Positions 26,848-36,388 of a stretch of DNA of 64,000 nucleotides are shown one piece after another. The translations under genes were made by a program, and so were the position numbers. The DNA is from Pedobacter miscanthi. Its GTDB lineage: Bacteria; Bacteroidota; Bacteroidia; Sphingobacteriales; Sphingobacteriaceae. The stretch covers positions 1-64,000 of the forward strand of contig NZ_QNQU01000008.1 of NCBI RefSeq assembly GCF_003315595.1, in the 5' to 3' direction. Under the pieces are notes generated by a model. The model had not been told where the DNA came from. It saw nothing but the letters and a program-made list of their open reading frames with translations, and did no database searches. Each line of letters begins with the position of its first letter. Position 1 is the stretch's first letter.

Positions 26848-26881
26848 AATCTGAACTGTTTTATTGCATTTGAAAAAACAG

Positions 26882-27340
26882 CTAAAAAAGTTGGTTAAGG
26901 TATTGTTGATTATATTTTTGAGAAGCGTTTGATTTAAAATCCGGATAGTTTTTTGTTGAGTAAAAAATATATATGATCAGGCTCCCGCTGATTTCCATTT
27001 TGCCATTGCCATGAAATATGGTTGTGAAATTACTTTCAGGACGGATAAGTTTACTATCAAGCTGTTGGCTTTGTGGCTTTGTTGCTGGTTTAATTAAGGT
27101 AATGGGCAAACGATTGCCGACTGCTATTTGAGTTTGAGCAGCTAAAAACCTGATCATTTTTGGGTTTTGAGAGTGTAGGAAAAATAGTTGTTCATCACTT
27201 AGAATGAATTTTTCAGTAATCCATTTTATGAAGTTCTCTGAAATGGATTTCACTTCTATTTCCAGAGATTGATCTGTTTTCTGATAGGAGTACTTTTGCA
27301 GGTTTTGAAAACCCTCGTTTGAGAAATTGAATTTTTCCAT
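26882..27340 (-). CDS. hypothetical protein, 152 aa
   Basis: Starts MEKFNFSNEGFQNLQKYS when the ATG at 27340 is taken; a longer frame begins at 27451, but its extra 37 residues are basic and low in structure and overlap the upstream promoter space. The body SISENFIKWITEKFILSDEQLFFLHSQNPKMIRFLAAQ appears helical, then a polar region, then a hydrophobic LIIYIFYS near the C-terminus. No signal peptide and no domain recognised. It may be partnered with the DUF6520-like gene. Confidence 0.55.
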   Translation of the reverse strand: MEKFNFSNEGFQNLQKYSYQKTDQSLEIEVKSISENFIKWITEKFILSDEQLFFLHSQNPKMIRFLAAQTQIAVGNRLPITLIKPATKPQSQQLDSKLIRPESNFTTIFHGNGKMEISGSLIIYIFYSTKNYPDFKSNASQKYNQQYLNQLF

Positions 27341-27562
27341 TGGATAAGACGTTAAGTTGTTTGATGGCCTTAACTGGCCGATAAACAAACTTACTCTTGA
27401 TCTTTTGGAGATAGTGCTGTGTGCGTACTTTTTGTATTTGAACGATAGCAAATTTTAAACTGAATGATACACGTCTGTATTTTTGGATAGTATTTTGCTG
27501 TATGTTTGATAATTGGGATATTAATTTATCAATTCTACAGATAAATCTATACCAATAATTAA

Positions 27563-28384
27563 ATGCGCTCCATGGTTTTAAATAATAATTGGATTCTCTA
27601 TCCGCCAATTTATTATCGGGTATTATTTTACCTGTTCTGTGCTCACTTTATGGTTTCGTACGGTGAGGCGGAGAGCCTTTTTGAATTATTAAGCCTGCCA
27701 TACTATTACCCCGCATTAATGGGCAGTTTTATAATTACAGTTATTATTGCCGAATACATTTTAGCCATTACCAAATATTTAGATCGCATGTTTCCACAGT
27801 TTTATGGCCTTGGTAAAAGGATAGTCTATCAAATACTTTGGGGAATATTTTCTACAATTTTAGTCGCTATCACCATGGCGGCCCTATATTTTTGGATGAG
27901 GAGAACCGATATTATCAGTGCAGGATATTTTCGCTATGATTTTACGGTTGTTTCAGGCTTTATCATATTTTTAAATACCCTGTATCTGGCCATAGGGCTG
28001 GTACAATACCGTAACTTACAGCTTAAAACAAGGACGCCAAACAAGGAAAAACCAAAAGCTTTTGCAGATGCCAACGAAAATATTGTGGCTATTTATCCAG
28101 TGGAACGCGGATTTGTGGCCATTTTAAAAAGTGGAGAATCTGTTATTTGGAGCAAAACGATAGAACAAACCTTAAAGGAGCTGCCGGAAGAAGAATATTT
28201 TTTAATTAACAGATCAGATATTATTCATAAGAGTATCATTGCAGGTTATCAACCAGGTGATTCACGTCGGTTAAAGCTTATTCTTAAAGAACCATTAACA
28301 TCGCGTAAGGTATTTATGGTTAGTCAGCGTAAAGTAGTATCCTTTAAACGTTGGTATAAGGAAGATTTAGCTAATAATGGTTAA
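27563..28384 (+). CDS. membrane-anchored LytTR-type regulator
   Basis: 273 residues: four hydrophobic helices (about 18-35, 47-68, 88-110, 130-150), a short linker, and a C-terminal LytTR-like DNA-binding domain (about 175-270: NENIVAIYPVERGFVAILKSGE, EQTLKELPEEEYFLINRSDIIH, VFMVSQRKVVSFKRWYKE). The pattern is that of Bacteroidota one-component membrane regulators, which lack a receiver. It is divergent from the small protein pair (about 220 bp from the 152-residue gene) and downstream of the SusCD genes; it might control that accessory group, from position only. Confidence 0.82.
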   Translation: MRSMVLNNNWILYPPIYYRVLFYLFCAHFMVSYGEAESLFELLSLPYYYPALMGSFIITVIIAEYILAITKYLDRMFPQFYGLGKRIVYQILWGIFSTILVAITMAALYFWMRRTDIISAGYFRYDFTVVSGFIIFLNTLYLAIGLVQYRNLQLKTRTPNKEKPKAFADANENIVAIYPVERGFVAILKSGESVIWSKTIEQTLKELPEEEYFLINRSDIIHKSIIAGYQPGDSRRLKLILKEPLTSRKVFMVSQRKVVSFKRWYKEDLANNG

Positions 28385-28483
28385 AAAGAATTAATAAAAA
28401 AGACAAACCCTGAATATAGTGACTCCAAGGTGAGGAATTATTTTTGGAGTAATAAAGCTATTTAATCAAATCAGACTTAAGAA

Positions 28484-29155
28484 TTATTCTTCACCTGGAA
28501 GGTTTGACATATCTGCTTTTGCAGCCTCGAAGTCTTCCTTGATGAATATCCATTCCTTCGCCATTAAGCACAATGGATCAAAATCCATATCAGCACCTGT
28601 AAAGTCAGTAATATTATGTAGAATCAATTCCCTGTTATGAGTCCACTCAAAACGTTTTAAATGAAGATCTATCATGGTATCAAGATCATATCTGTCAAGT
28701 AATTGATGCAGATCCCAAAAATCTTTTTTTCTTCCTCCTCTTTGCACCACATCAATCTTCATTGCAATAATTTCTTCTATACTGGCCAACCTGAGTCCTT
28801 CAATGATTACGGCATCCTGGAAAAAGGGATCCATAGAATAGTAGATGTCTAGTTTTACCGTATTATTCTTATCAGAGCCAATCAAATAAGATTTACCCAT
28901 AATCGGACTTCCTCCAAAATTCCCAAAAACGTAAGAGAAATTTTTCTTTAGAAAAGTTTCAATCACTTCAAAATCTATAGAATTGTAAGTTGCATCTGTA
29001 AATAGGTCGATATCTACCGATATCCGGTGTCCTATATGTAAACTTAGGGCGGTACCTCCAACCAAACGAAATTGTGCCAGTTCCCCTGCTTTCATTAAAA
29101 TAAGAAGATATTCCTTTAGCTGATTATTGACTGTTTTCCAATATAGCATGATCAA
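28484..29155 (-). CDS. AbiEii/AbiGii-type nucleotidyltransferase toxin
   Basis: 223 residues of the nucleotidyl transferase AbiEii/AbiGii toxin family (DUF1814). The active-site motif is RLVGGTALSLHIGHRISVDI followed by DLF (GG-T plus R-x-S-x-D-I-D), and SIEEIIAMKIDVVQRGGRKK supplies the later conserved D/K residues. AbiEii-type enzymes add nucleotides to tRNA or otherwise block growth and act in abortive phage infection as a type IV-like system. The gene follows its HTH partner by a 15-bp gap, consistent with antitoxin-first order. The partner is not the classical AbiEi, so the exact class is open. Confidence 0.85.
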   Translation of the reverse strand: MIMLYWKTVNNQLKEYLLILMKAGELAQFRLVGGTALSLHIGHRISVDIDLFTDATYNSIDFEVIETFLKKNFSYVFGNFGGSPIMGKSYLIGSDKNNTVKLDIYYSMDPFFQDAVIIEGLRLASIEEIIAMKIDVVQRGGRKKDFWDLHQLLDRYDLDTMIDLHLKRFEWTHNRELILHNITDFTGADMDFDPLCLMAKEWIFIKEDFEAAKADMSNLPGEE

Positions 29156-29170
29156 AAGCGATTTACTATT

Positions 29171-29659
29171 TTACATAATGGGTAAACTATTTTCAACGAT
29201 GCTACTACGTCCGGTAACTTCTTTGATTTTCTTGCTACCATAAAAATCGGATATGGCTTTTTTTTCCTGGTCATCCCCACGCTCAAAAATTCTTTTAATA
29301 ATCGTTTTGTATTGTTTTTGCCAATCTAGTTTTTCGATATCGGTATCCCAAAAAAGAGACTTACGCAAAAGGTTCAAATCTGGTCGATACATGGCCTGCT
29401 CTCTTTTTATCTCCTCAGTAATACTGTAATAAGCTTGCAGTAGGTACATTGTTCCTTCCTCAAGCTCCAAAGCCCGGTCGATTTTTAACGAAACTTCGGC
29501 AGTAAGCAGGCGTCTGCCCTTAATTATAGCTGTAATTGTTTGTGGATATTCTGGCAATGAAAGTGCAAATGGTCCCTTTTTCAAGTTTCTCTTTTTTAGT
29601 TCACGATCCAGTATTAACCCGGGGTGTATGCCTTTATATTTTTCTAATAACGCTTCCAT
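29171..29659 (-). CDS. HTH antitoxin-like partner of the AbiEii protein
   Basis: 162 residues from the ATG at 29659 (a frame from 29677 adds six residues). The N-terminal half is HigA/plasmid-maintenance-like: GIHPGLILDRELKKRNLKKG, FALSLPEYPQTITAIIKGRR, SLKIDRALELEEGTMYLLQAYY, an XRE-like fold; the rest is charged and helical. No winged-helix AbiEi features. Being first in a tight two-gene unit with the nucleotidyltransferase, it is best read as antitoxin and autoregulator. The start codon region overlaps an AT-rich inverted repeat. Confidence 0.75.
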   Translation of the reverse strand: MEALLEKYKGIHPGLILDRELKKRNLKKGPFALSLPEYPQTITAIIKGRRLLTAEVSLKIDRALELEEGTMYLLQAYYSITEEIKREQAMYRPDLNLLRKSLFWDTDIEKLDWQKQYKTIIKRIFERGDDQEKKAISDFYGSKKIKEVTGRSSIVENSLPIM

Positions 29660-29666
29660 ATATACA

Positions 29667-29690
29667 AAAATAAACAAAAATGTTTATTTT
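29667..29690. promoter_or_regulatory. inverted repeat at the antitoxin start, likely operator
   Basis: AAAATAAAC (29667-29675) and GTTTATTTT (29682-29690) are perfect 9-bp arms around a 6-bp centre, starting 7 bp upstream of the 29659 ATG. Placement fits autorepression by the HTH antitoxin. A further inverted pair, CGCAAAG (29813-29819) / CTTTGCG (29849-29855), lies between this gene and pxpB. Confidence 0.5.
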
Positions 29691-29948
29691 ATATTGTTTA
29701 GTTTTATTTGTTTTAATAAATTTGATTTTTTGAGATTATTGTTTAATTAATGAACCATTAAAATTTATATTTAGGTTGATATCTATAGCATTTAATTTAA
29801 GAATTATAATTACGCAAAGACTTTAGTTCTTGTCCATTTTTACAAAACCTTTGCGATTTTGATAATATATAATCATTTTTATGGCTAAACATTTTTCTTA
29901 TGCCATTAAAGAGCATGATTTTTACTGAAATATTATCAGGTTGCTAAT

Positions 29949-30686
29949 ATGGCTGAACAGGAAACATATTTTTCGGATGATTATCCCATTAAAATTTATG
30001 GATTAAGTGAACAATCGCTTACTATAGAGTTCGGAACCGTAATAAATGAAAATTTATTGAGCTTAATTACAGGTTTTAATCAGCTTTTATTTAAAAAGCC
30101 TTTTCCTGGATTAGTAACTGCTGTACCAGCTTATTGTACTTTAACTGTTTTTTATGATCCTTTAATCATTTCCACATCTGGTCTCAGTGGTACAACCTGC
30201 TACGATAAAGTAAGTAATTATCTTAAAAAACTTGGATCGGCAAAAAGAGAACAATCAACTGTTATCACAGATAATGTAATTATCCCGGTCTGCTATGGCG
30301 GTATATATGGACCCGACATTGCAACAGTTGCACTAACCAATGGGATTACAGAAAACGAAGTGATAACAATACATTCTTCGGGATTTTATACGGTATTTAT
30401 GATCGGCTTTGTACCCGGCTTTGCCTATATGGGTGGTATGGATAGAGTATTGGCCACACCACGTAAAGCCATTCCTGATTCCAAAATACCTGCCGGCGCA
30501 GTGGGTATAGCAGGTACACAAACCGGTATTTATCCGATAGAAACACCGGGCGGCTGGCAGATCATCGGGCGTACCCCTTTAAAACTGTTCGATGTAAACC
30601 GTTCGCAACCTTCATTATTAAGGGGAGGAGCCCGGGTTACTTTTAAGCCCATTAAGGTTGAAGAATTTAATGATTATGCTGTATAA
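29949..30686 (+). CDS. pxpB: 5-oxoprolinase subunit PxpB (KipI family)
   Basis: 245 residues of the KipI/allophanate hydrolase subunit 1 family. Features: FGTVINENLLSLITGF, CYGGIYGPDIATVA, FMIGFVPGFAYMGGMD and ETPGGWQIIGRTP. With PxpC and PxpA it forms the ATP-dependent prokaryotic 5-oxoprolinase that opens 5-oxoproline (pyroglutamate) to glutamate. The stop codon overlaps the pxpC start (TAATG-type overlap at 30686), so the genes are translationally coupled. The upstream 260 bp hold the presumed promoter. Confidence 0.9.
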   Translation: MAEQETYFSDDYPIKIYGLSEQSLTIEFGTVINENLLSLITGFNQLLFKKPFPGLVTAVPAYCTLTVFYDPLIISTSGLSGTTCYDKVSNYLKKLGSAKREQSTVITDNVIIPVCYGGIYGPDIATVALTNGITENEVITIHSSGFYTVFMIGFVPGFAYMGGMDRVLATPRKAIPDSKIPAGAVGIAGTQTGIYPIETPGGWQIIGRTPLKLFDVNRSQPSLLRGGARVTFKPIKVEEFNDYAV

Positions 30687-31681
30687 TGAAAATTAGCATC
30701 ATGAAACCTGGTTTGTTAAGTACCGTGCAGGATTTAGGCAGGTATGGGTACCTTTCGCAGGCGGTTCCGGTTGCTGGCGCCATGGATCAGTTGTCGCATC
30801 GCCTGGCCAATAAAGCCGTGGGTAATGATGATGATCTGGCAACCATAGAGTTTACTTATGCCGGGGCTTCTTTTAAAGCAGAAACCGATGTTTTGCTTGC
30901 TTATTCAGGGGATGGGGCCTTTCTAGTTTATAATGAGGAATTAATGCCTGCAGAAAAACCATTGTTCTTTTGTGCCAGCTCGATTATAAAACTGATTGCC
31001 AATCCGATTGGTGTGCGCACTTATTTAGCTGTTGCAGGTGGTTGGAGTGTACCCAATGTAATGGGAAGTAAAAGTACTTATCTTACCGCTGGTTTTGGTG
31101 GTTTAAAAGGAAGGGCATTGCAGAAAGGAGATGTTCTGGGAAATGGTAATGAATTAAACCTGGTTTCGGCAGGCATAAAGGATCAGCTTATTAAAAATGA
31201 ATTGATTTTTCCGAACTGGCGCATTTCGCGTGAAAGTTTATTGCCGCACAACAGACAAACCCTGCGTGTGGTTTTAGCTAATGAAATCAACTGGTTTGAT
31301 GCCACTTCAATCATTTCGTTTTTAACCAAAAGTTATAACGTTGATAGGCGAAGTAACCGGATGGGTTATCATTTAGTAGGAAAGCCATTAATGCGGAAAG
31401 TTAAAAGAGAACTCCTCAGCACCGCAGTAACACCAGGAATAATACAGGTTACGGGAAGTGGCGATTTGGTAATATTAATGGCCGATTGTCAAACCACAGG
31501 GGGGTACCCACGTATTGCCCATATTGCTGCGGTTGATTTACCCTTATGTGCCCAGTTAAAGCCGGGCGATGAAATCCGTTTTTCTGAAATTTCGCAAGAT
31601 GAGGCAGAAGAACTTTATCTTGAAAGAGAACACGATTTAGCTTTAATTACCACGGCGATAAGCCTTAAATATATTAGATAA
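30686..31681 (+). CDS. pxpC: 5-oxoprolinase subunit PxpC (KipA, biotin-dependent carboxyltransferase fold)
   Basis: 331 residues of the allophanate hydrolase subunit 2/KipA family: MKPGLLSTVQDLGRYGYLSQ, VPVAGAMDQLSHRLANKAVG, a central VAGGWSVPNVMGSKSTYL, and DRRSNRMGYHLVGKPL near the end. It pairs with PxpB to form the ATP-using half of 5-oxoprolinase. Overlaps both neighbours by one base, as in the compact pxp operons of other bacteria. Confidence 0.92.
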   Translation: MKISIMKPGLLSTVQDLGRYGYLSQAVPVAGAMDQLSHRLANKAVGNDDDLATIEFTYAGASFKAETDVLLAYSGDGAFLVYNEELMPAEKPLFFCASSIIKLIANPIGVRTYLAVAGGWSVPNVMGSKSTYLTAGFGGLKGRALQKGDVLGNGNELNLVSAGIKDQLIKNELIFPNWRISRESLLPHNRQTLRVVLANEINWFDATSIISFLTKSYNVDRRSNRMGYHLVGKPLMRKVKRELLSTAVTPGIIQVTGSGDLVILMADCQTTGGYPRIAHIAAVDLPLCAQLKPGDEIRFSEISQDEAEELYLEREHDLALITTAISLKYIR

Positions 31682-32442
31682 TGAAAATGATCGACCTTAA
31701 CTGCGATATGGGCGAAGCTTTTGGCAATTATACCATGCCCAATGATGATCTGCTGATGGATTATATTTCATCTGCAAACATTGCCTGTGGTTTCCACGCC
31801 GGCGATCCCGCGGTAATGCAGCAAACTGTTGCGCTGGCCATAAAAAAAGGGGTGGCCATTGGCGCACATCCGGGTTTGCCCGATTTACAGGGTTTTGGTC
31901 GCAGGGAAATGAAAGTCTCAGCAAGCGAAGCTTATCAGCTTACTTTATATCAAATTGGTGCTTTAAGTGCTTTTGTAAAAGCTGCCGGTGGTAAATTAAA
32001 CCACGTTAAAGCACATGGAGCACTTTATAACATGGCAGCAAAAGATGCAGCGTTGGCAAAAGCAATTGTACAGGCGGTGTACGATTTTGATCCCGGCTTG
32101 ATTTTATATGCACTGGCAGGAAGTAAAATGATTAGCGAAGCAAAGGAGAAGGGGATTACAACGGCATCAGAAGTTTTTGCGGACCGTAGTTATCAGGATG
32201 ATGGCACGCTCACTCCCCGTACTGCAAGTAATGCCTTAATCGGTAATGAAGCAGATGCTGTTAATCAGGTGCTTGGTTTTGCCTTGAAACAGGAAGTAAC
32301 AAGTACAAATGGCAACCTGATTTCGGTTGTTGCAGAAACCGTTTGCCTGCACGGCGATGGCGCACATGCGGTTGCATTTGCCAAACTCATTTCTGAAAGA
32401 TTGAAAAAAGAAGGTATTTCTATAACAGCTCCTAAACGATGA
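31681..32442 (+). CDS. pxpA: 5-oxoprolinase subunit PxpA (LamB/YcsF family)
   Basis: 253 residues, the normal length. MIDLNCDMGEAFGNY and SANIACGFHAGDP are hallmark family motifs, followed by GVAIGAHPGLPDLQGFGRR, KAHGALYNMAAKD, EVFADRSYQDDGTL and CLHGDGAHAV near the C-terminus. The metal-dependent TIM-barrel-like protein completes the 5-oxoprolinase with PxpBC. Overlaps the transporter gene by 4 bp (ATGA). Confidence 0.93.
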   Translation: MKMIDLNCDMGEAFGNYTMPNDDLLMDYISSANIACGFHAGDPAVMQQTVALAIKKGVAIGAHPGLPDLQGFGRREMKVSASEAYQLTLYQIGALSAFVKAAGGKLNHVKAHGALYNMAAKDAALAKAIVQAVYDFDPGLILYALAGSKMISEAKEKGITTASEVFADRSYQDDGTLTPRTASNALIGNEADAVNQVLGFALKQEVTSTNGNLISVVAETVCLHGDGAHAVAFAKLISERLKKEGISITAPKR

Positions 32443-33623
32443 AGCAAAAATACAATTGGAGCGTACTTTTAGGTGCAGCATTTTTAATGGCCTCATCGGC
32501 AATTGGTCCGGGATTTTTAACGCAAACAGCTGTTTTTACCCAACAACTGGGAGCCAGCTTTGCCTTTGTAATCCTTTTATCCATTATACTGGATGCGATT
32601 GCGCAACTCAACATCTGGCGCATTATTGCCGTTGCCGATAAACCCGCACAGGATATTGCCAATAAGGTATTCCCCGGTTTGGGTTATTTTATTTCTTTTC
32701 TGGTTTTTTTGGGTGGTTTGGCTTTTAATATCGGCAACATTGCGGGTGCTGGTTTGGGCTTAAATGTATTGTTTGGCATCAGTGTTGGGCAGGGAGCAGT
32801 AATCAGCGCCATTATGGCTATTGGGATTTTTATCTATAAAGAAGCCGGCAAGGCCATGGATGTTTTTGCCAAAACCATGGGGCTCATTAAAATAGTATTG
32901 GCATTAATTATTGCCTATACCACTTCGCCGCCATTGGCAGAGGCTGCCTTGCGTGCAATAAATCCTACCCAGTTTAGTTTTACGGCCGTTTTAACCATTG
33001 TTGGCGGTACGGTTGGTGGTTACATTACCTTTTCGGGGGCACATCGATTGTTAGATGCCCGGCAAACTGGTATAGAAAACCTTAAAGCAGTAAACAAAGG
33101 CGCTTTAAGTGCAATTGGTTTAGCCTCTGTTATGCGTTTATTGCTGTTTATCGCTGCTTTAGGTGTAATTAGTAAAGGATTAACTTTAGATCCGGCTAAT
33201 CCTGCAGCATCGGTATTTAAACTGGCCAGTGGCGAAATCGGTTATAAAATATTTGGAGTAGTCATCTGGGCGGCAGGTATATCATCTGTTGTGGGGTCTG
33301 CCTATACTTCTGTTTCTTTTATCAAAAGCTTTCATCCGCTGATCTTGAAATTTAACAGGGAGATTATTATTACTTTTATATCCATATCATGTATTATTTT
33401 TATCCTGATCGGTAAACCGGTTAAAATATTACTTACCGTTGGGGCTATTAATGGTTTTATCCTGCCAATTGCTTTAGGAATTATGCTTATTGCCGCCTAT
33501 CGGACCAAAATTATTGCAAATTACAAACAACCGCTCTGGTTAACATTAACAGGTTTAGCTGTGGTAATCACCATGGTTTGGATGAGTTACGGTACCATTT
33601 TACAGATGATTAGCGGAGAATAA
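32439..33623 (+). CDS. NRAMP-fold transporter lacking the DPGN metal motif
   Basis: 394 residues, about 11 hydrophobic helices, NRAMP superfamily by layout. In TM1, where Mn/Fe transporters have DPGN, this protein reads SSAIGPGFLTQTA, so the metal-binding Asp and Asn are both replaced; TM6 shows GGTVGGYITFSGAHR instead of the usual MPH-like element. NRAMP-like proteins of this kind occur in kip/pxp operons (YcsG in Bacillus). Being the last tightly coupled gene of the pxp unit, import of 5-oxoproline or a related compound is a better guess than metal uptake, by inference. Confidence 0.8.
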   Translation: MKQKYNWSVLLGAAFLMASSAIGPGFLTQTAVFTQQLGASFAFVILLSIILDAIAQLNIWRIIAVADKPAQDIANKVFPGLGYFISFLVFLGGLAFNIGNIAGAGLGLNVLFGISVGQGAVISAIMAIGIFIYKEAGKAMDVFAKTMGLIKIVLALIIAYTTSPPLAEAALRAINPTQFSFTAVLTIVGGTVGGYITFSGAHRLLDARQTGIENLKAVNKGALSAIGLASVMRLLLFIAALGVISKGLTLDPANPAASVFKLASGEIGYKIFGVVIWAAGISSVVGSAYTSVSFIKSFHPLILKFNREIIITFISISCIIFILIGKPVKILLTVGAINGFILPIALGIMLIAAYRTKIIANYKQPLWLTLTGLAVVITMVWMSYGTILQMISGE

Positions 33624-33635
33624 TAAACCACAACA

Positions 33636-36197
33636 ATGAAGAACATCACAAAATATTTACTTCTTTTACCTCTTTTAATTTCAACAGGTTTTGCGCAACA
33701 GGTGAAGCAGAGTATTGCCGTTGAACCGGGTGTTTCGTTTGCCCTGGCAACTTCGCGAAGCGCCAGTATCAGTAACATTCAATATCAGCTTCATTTTAAT
33801 ATTCCTGCTGAACAAACAGCTTTAATTCATTCAACAGAAAGTATTGATTTTAAATTAAATAAAATAGATCAGTTACAGATAGACTTTAAACAAAATACGG
33901 ATCATCTGAAAACAATTTCAGTAAATGGAGAGGCTACTGCCATCAGTTTTAAAGATGAACATATCCTTATTGAACCGCAATATTTAAAGTTGGGCAATAA
34001 CCACATTGAAATAGCTTTTATTGCAGGTAACGAATCGCTGAACAGGAATAAGGATTTTCTTTACGCACTTTTTGTTCCTGATCATGCCCGAACAGTATTT
34101 CCCTGTTTTGATCAACCTGATTTAAAAGCTAACTTTTTACTTTCGCTAACTGTTCCAATTGATTGGAAAGTAATGGCTAATGCGGTTAAGAAAGATTCGT
34201 TGCTGCAGGCTAACACCATCACCTATCATTTTAAAAATTCGGATAAACTGCCAACTTACCTCTTCTCTTTTACTGCAGGAAGATACACTTTCATTAATAA
34301 GAAAATGAAAGACCGTAATATGGAATTTCTGCACCGCGAAACCGATTCTGCAAAAATTAAGCTTAGTGTCGATTCTGTTTTTGTAGCCCACCGCGATGCC
34401 ATCGATTTTTTGGAAGATTGGACCGCGATAAAATTCCCTTTCCAGAAAGTTGGTTTCGTAGGGGTTCCCGATTTTCAGTTTGGAGGTATGGAGCATCCGG
34501 GCGAAGTGCAATATAAAGCATCAGCTTTATTTTTAGATCAGGGCGCAACAAAAGATCAGTTTATTTCGCGTTCAAACCTCATCTCACACGAAACTGCACA
34601 CATGTGGTTTGGCGATCTGGTAACTATGAAATGGTTTAACGATGTTTGGATGAAAGAGGTGTTTGCCAATTTTATGGCTGATAAAGTAACCGAAAAGCTG
34701 ATGGGTAAAAGTACTTTCGATCTTAAATTCCTGCAGGACCATTATCCGGCTGCCTATGGTGTAGACAGAACCCTGGGCGCCAATCCCATCCGTCAGCAAT
34801 TGGATAACCTCCAGGAAGCGGGTTCTATGTATGGCAATATCATTTATCACAAAGCGCCGATTATGATGCGGCAGCTCGAACTATTGATGGGCAAAGCGGA
34901 TTTTCAGAAAGGCATCAGGGAGTATCTTAAAAAATATGCCTACAGCAATGCTACCTGGAACGATCTGATTACGATTCTAAGCAAATACACCAAAAGCGAC
35001 CTCTATAGCTGGAATAAAGTTTGGGTAAATGAGCCAGGCAGGCCAATTTTTAGTTACGATATTAAATATGATGGCGATAAAATAAGCGATTTAAGTCTTA
35101 ATCAAACGGGCGAAACAGGTGGACAAAGGGTTTGGCCACAATCATTCACTATAAAGCTGGTTTATCCTATCTATAATAAGGTTTTAACAGTAAATGCCAA
35201 AACAGCTAAAACCATTATTACGGAGGCAAAGGGGCTCGCTAAGCCTCAATACATTTTGTTTAATGCGAATGGGGCAGGTTATGGTCTTTTCCCGATTGAC
35301 CAACTTATGGTTGCTGATGTTTACAATATTACCGATCCTTTAGAAAGAGCTTCTGCCTATATTAATTGTTATGAAAACATGCTTTCGGGCAAAAGTTTTA
35401 AACCCTACGAACTGCTGGTGGTACTACTTAAGGGAATTACGGTAGACAAAAACGAAATGAACCTCCGTTTGCTTACGGGCTACATAACCAATATTTACTG
35501 GACATTTCTCAAAGCAGAAAAACGTGAATCTATTAATGTTTTAATGGAGAAAACGATCTGGAAGGCTCTAGATGAAGAAAAACAGGCCAATAATAAGAAG
35601 ATTTTATTTAATGCCTATCAGAATATTTATCAAAGCGCAGATGCGGCTAAGCGTATGTACGGGATCTGGTTTAAACAATCAGCTCCTGAAGGGATTAAAC
35701 TTTCTGAAGATGATTATAGCTCACTGGCTTTAACCTTAGCGCTCAAAACGGATACCACAAACACCATTCTAAAAGAACAACTATCGCGGACAAAAAATGA
35801 AGACCGTAAAAACAGGCTGATTTATTTAATGCCTGCGCTATCATTGGATGTAAAAGAACGTGATAACTTTTTTAATAGCTTAAAAGATCGTAAAAACCGC
35901 CAGAAAGAGGCTTGGGTAGCTACTGCGCTTGCATATCTGCATCATCCGGTCAGGCAGGCTACATCGGCAAAATACCTTGGTGAGAGCCTGGATTTATTGA
36001 CCGAGATACAAAAAACAGGAGATATATTTTTTCCTCAATCGTGGCTGGCTGCAGTATTTTCAGGTTATAACAGTGAAAAGGCTTATGCTGTTGTGCAGGA
36101 ATTTTTAAAGTCGCATCCTGGTTACAGTCCAAAACTAAAAGATAAAATTTTGCAGACTACAGATAACCTCCGTAGGGCACAGCAGATTATGCATTAA
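33636..36197 (+). CDS. exported M1-family aminopeptidase
   Basis: 853 residues with a signal peptide (MKNITKYLLLLPLLISTGFAQ). Zinc motif HETAH followed after 18 residues by E (LVTMKWFNDVWMKEVFANF), catalytic. The exopeptidase motif normally GAMEN reads FGGMEHPG, so the final Asn is His. The propeller-like N-domain and the helical C-terminal domain match the family length. It starts 12 bp after the transporter gene, so it is probably transcribed with the pxp genes. Periplasmic removal of N-terminal residues from peptides could feed amino acids, including pyroglutamate-derived ones, into the pathway; this link is inference. Confidence 0.88.
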   Translation: MKNITKYLLLLPLLISTGFAQQVKQSIAVEPGVSFALATSRSASISNIQYQLHFNIPAEQTALIHSTESIDFKLNKIDQLQIDFKQNTDHLKTISVNGEATAISFKDEHILIEPQYLKLGNNHIEIAFIAGNESLNRNKDFLYALFVPDHARTVFPCFDQPDLKANFLLSLTVPIDWKVMANAVKKDSLLQANTITYHFKNSDKLPTYLFSFTAGRYTFINKKMKDRNMEFLHRETDSAKIKLSVDSVFVAHRDAIDFLEDWTAIKFPFQKVGFVGVPDFQFGGMEHPGEVQYKASALFLDQGATKDQFISRSNLISHETAHMWFGDLVTMKWFNDVWMKEVFANFMADKVTEKLMGKSTFDLKFLQDHYPAAYGVDRTLGANPIRQQLDNLQEAGSMYGNIIYHKAPIMMRQLELLMGKADFQKGIREYLKKYAYSNATWNDLITILSKYTKSDLYSWNKVWVNEPGRPIFSYDIKYDGDKISDLSLNQTGETGGQRVWPQSFTIKLVYPIYNKVLTVNAKTAKTIITEAKGLAKPQYILFNANGAGYGLFPIDQLMVADVYNITDPLERASAYINCYENMLSGKSFKPYELLVVLLKGITVDKNEMNLRLLTGYITNIYWTFLKAEKRESINVLMEKTIWKALDEEKQANNKKILFNAYQNIYQSADAAKRMYGIWFKQSAPEGIKLSEDDYSSLALTLALKTDTTNTILKEQLSRTKNEDRKNRLIYLMPALSLDVKERDNFFNSLKDRKNRQKEAWVATALAYLHHPVRQATSAKYLGESLDLLTEIQKTGDIFFPQSWLAAVFSGYNSEKAYAVVQEFLKSHPGYSPKLKDKILQTTDNLRRAQQIMH

Positions 36198-36388
36198 TTT
36201 TAATGCATGGGCGCCTTTTCTGGCGGGATTTGTTACGTACAGATTTAAGGGCATTTTTACTTTGTGGGAGCGTTAATTTATATTTAAGGGGTAAGCATGA
36301 ATTTGTTTGCCCTTTTCTATTTTTGCTATTGGCCCCGCTATTATTGACTATTCGATAACTTATTGTTAATGTGCTGGTTACGAAATAA

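Noticed and set aside
28422..28450. Terminator ACTCCAA...TTGGAGT after the LytTR gene
   Set aside because: Seven-bp stem with a 15-nt loop and no U-tract; too weak to list as a feature.
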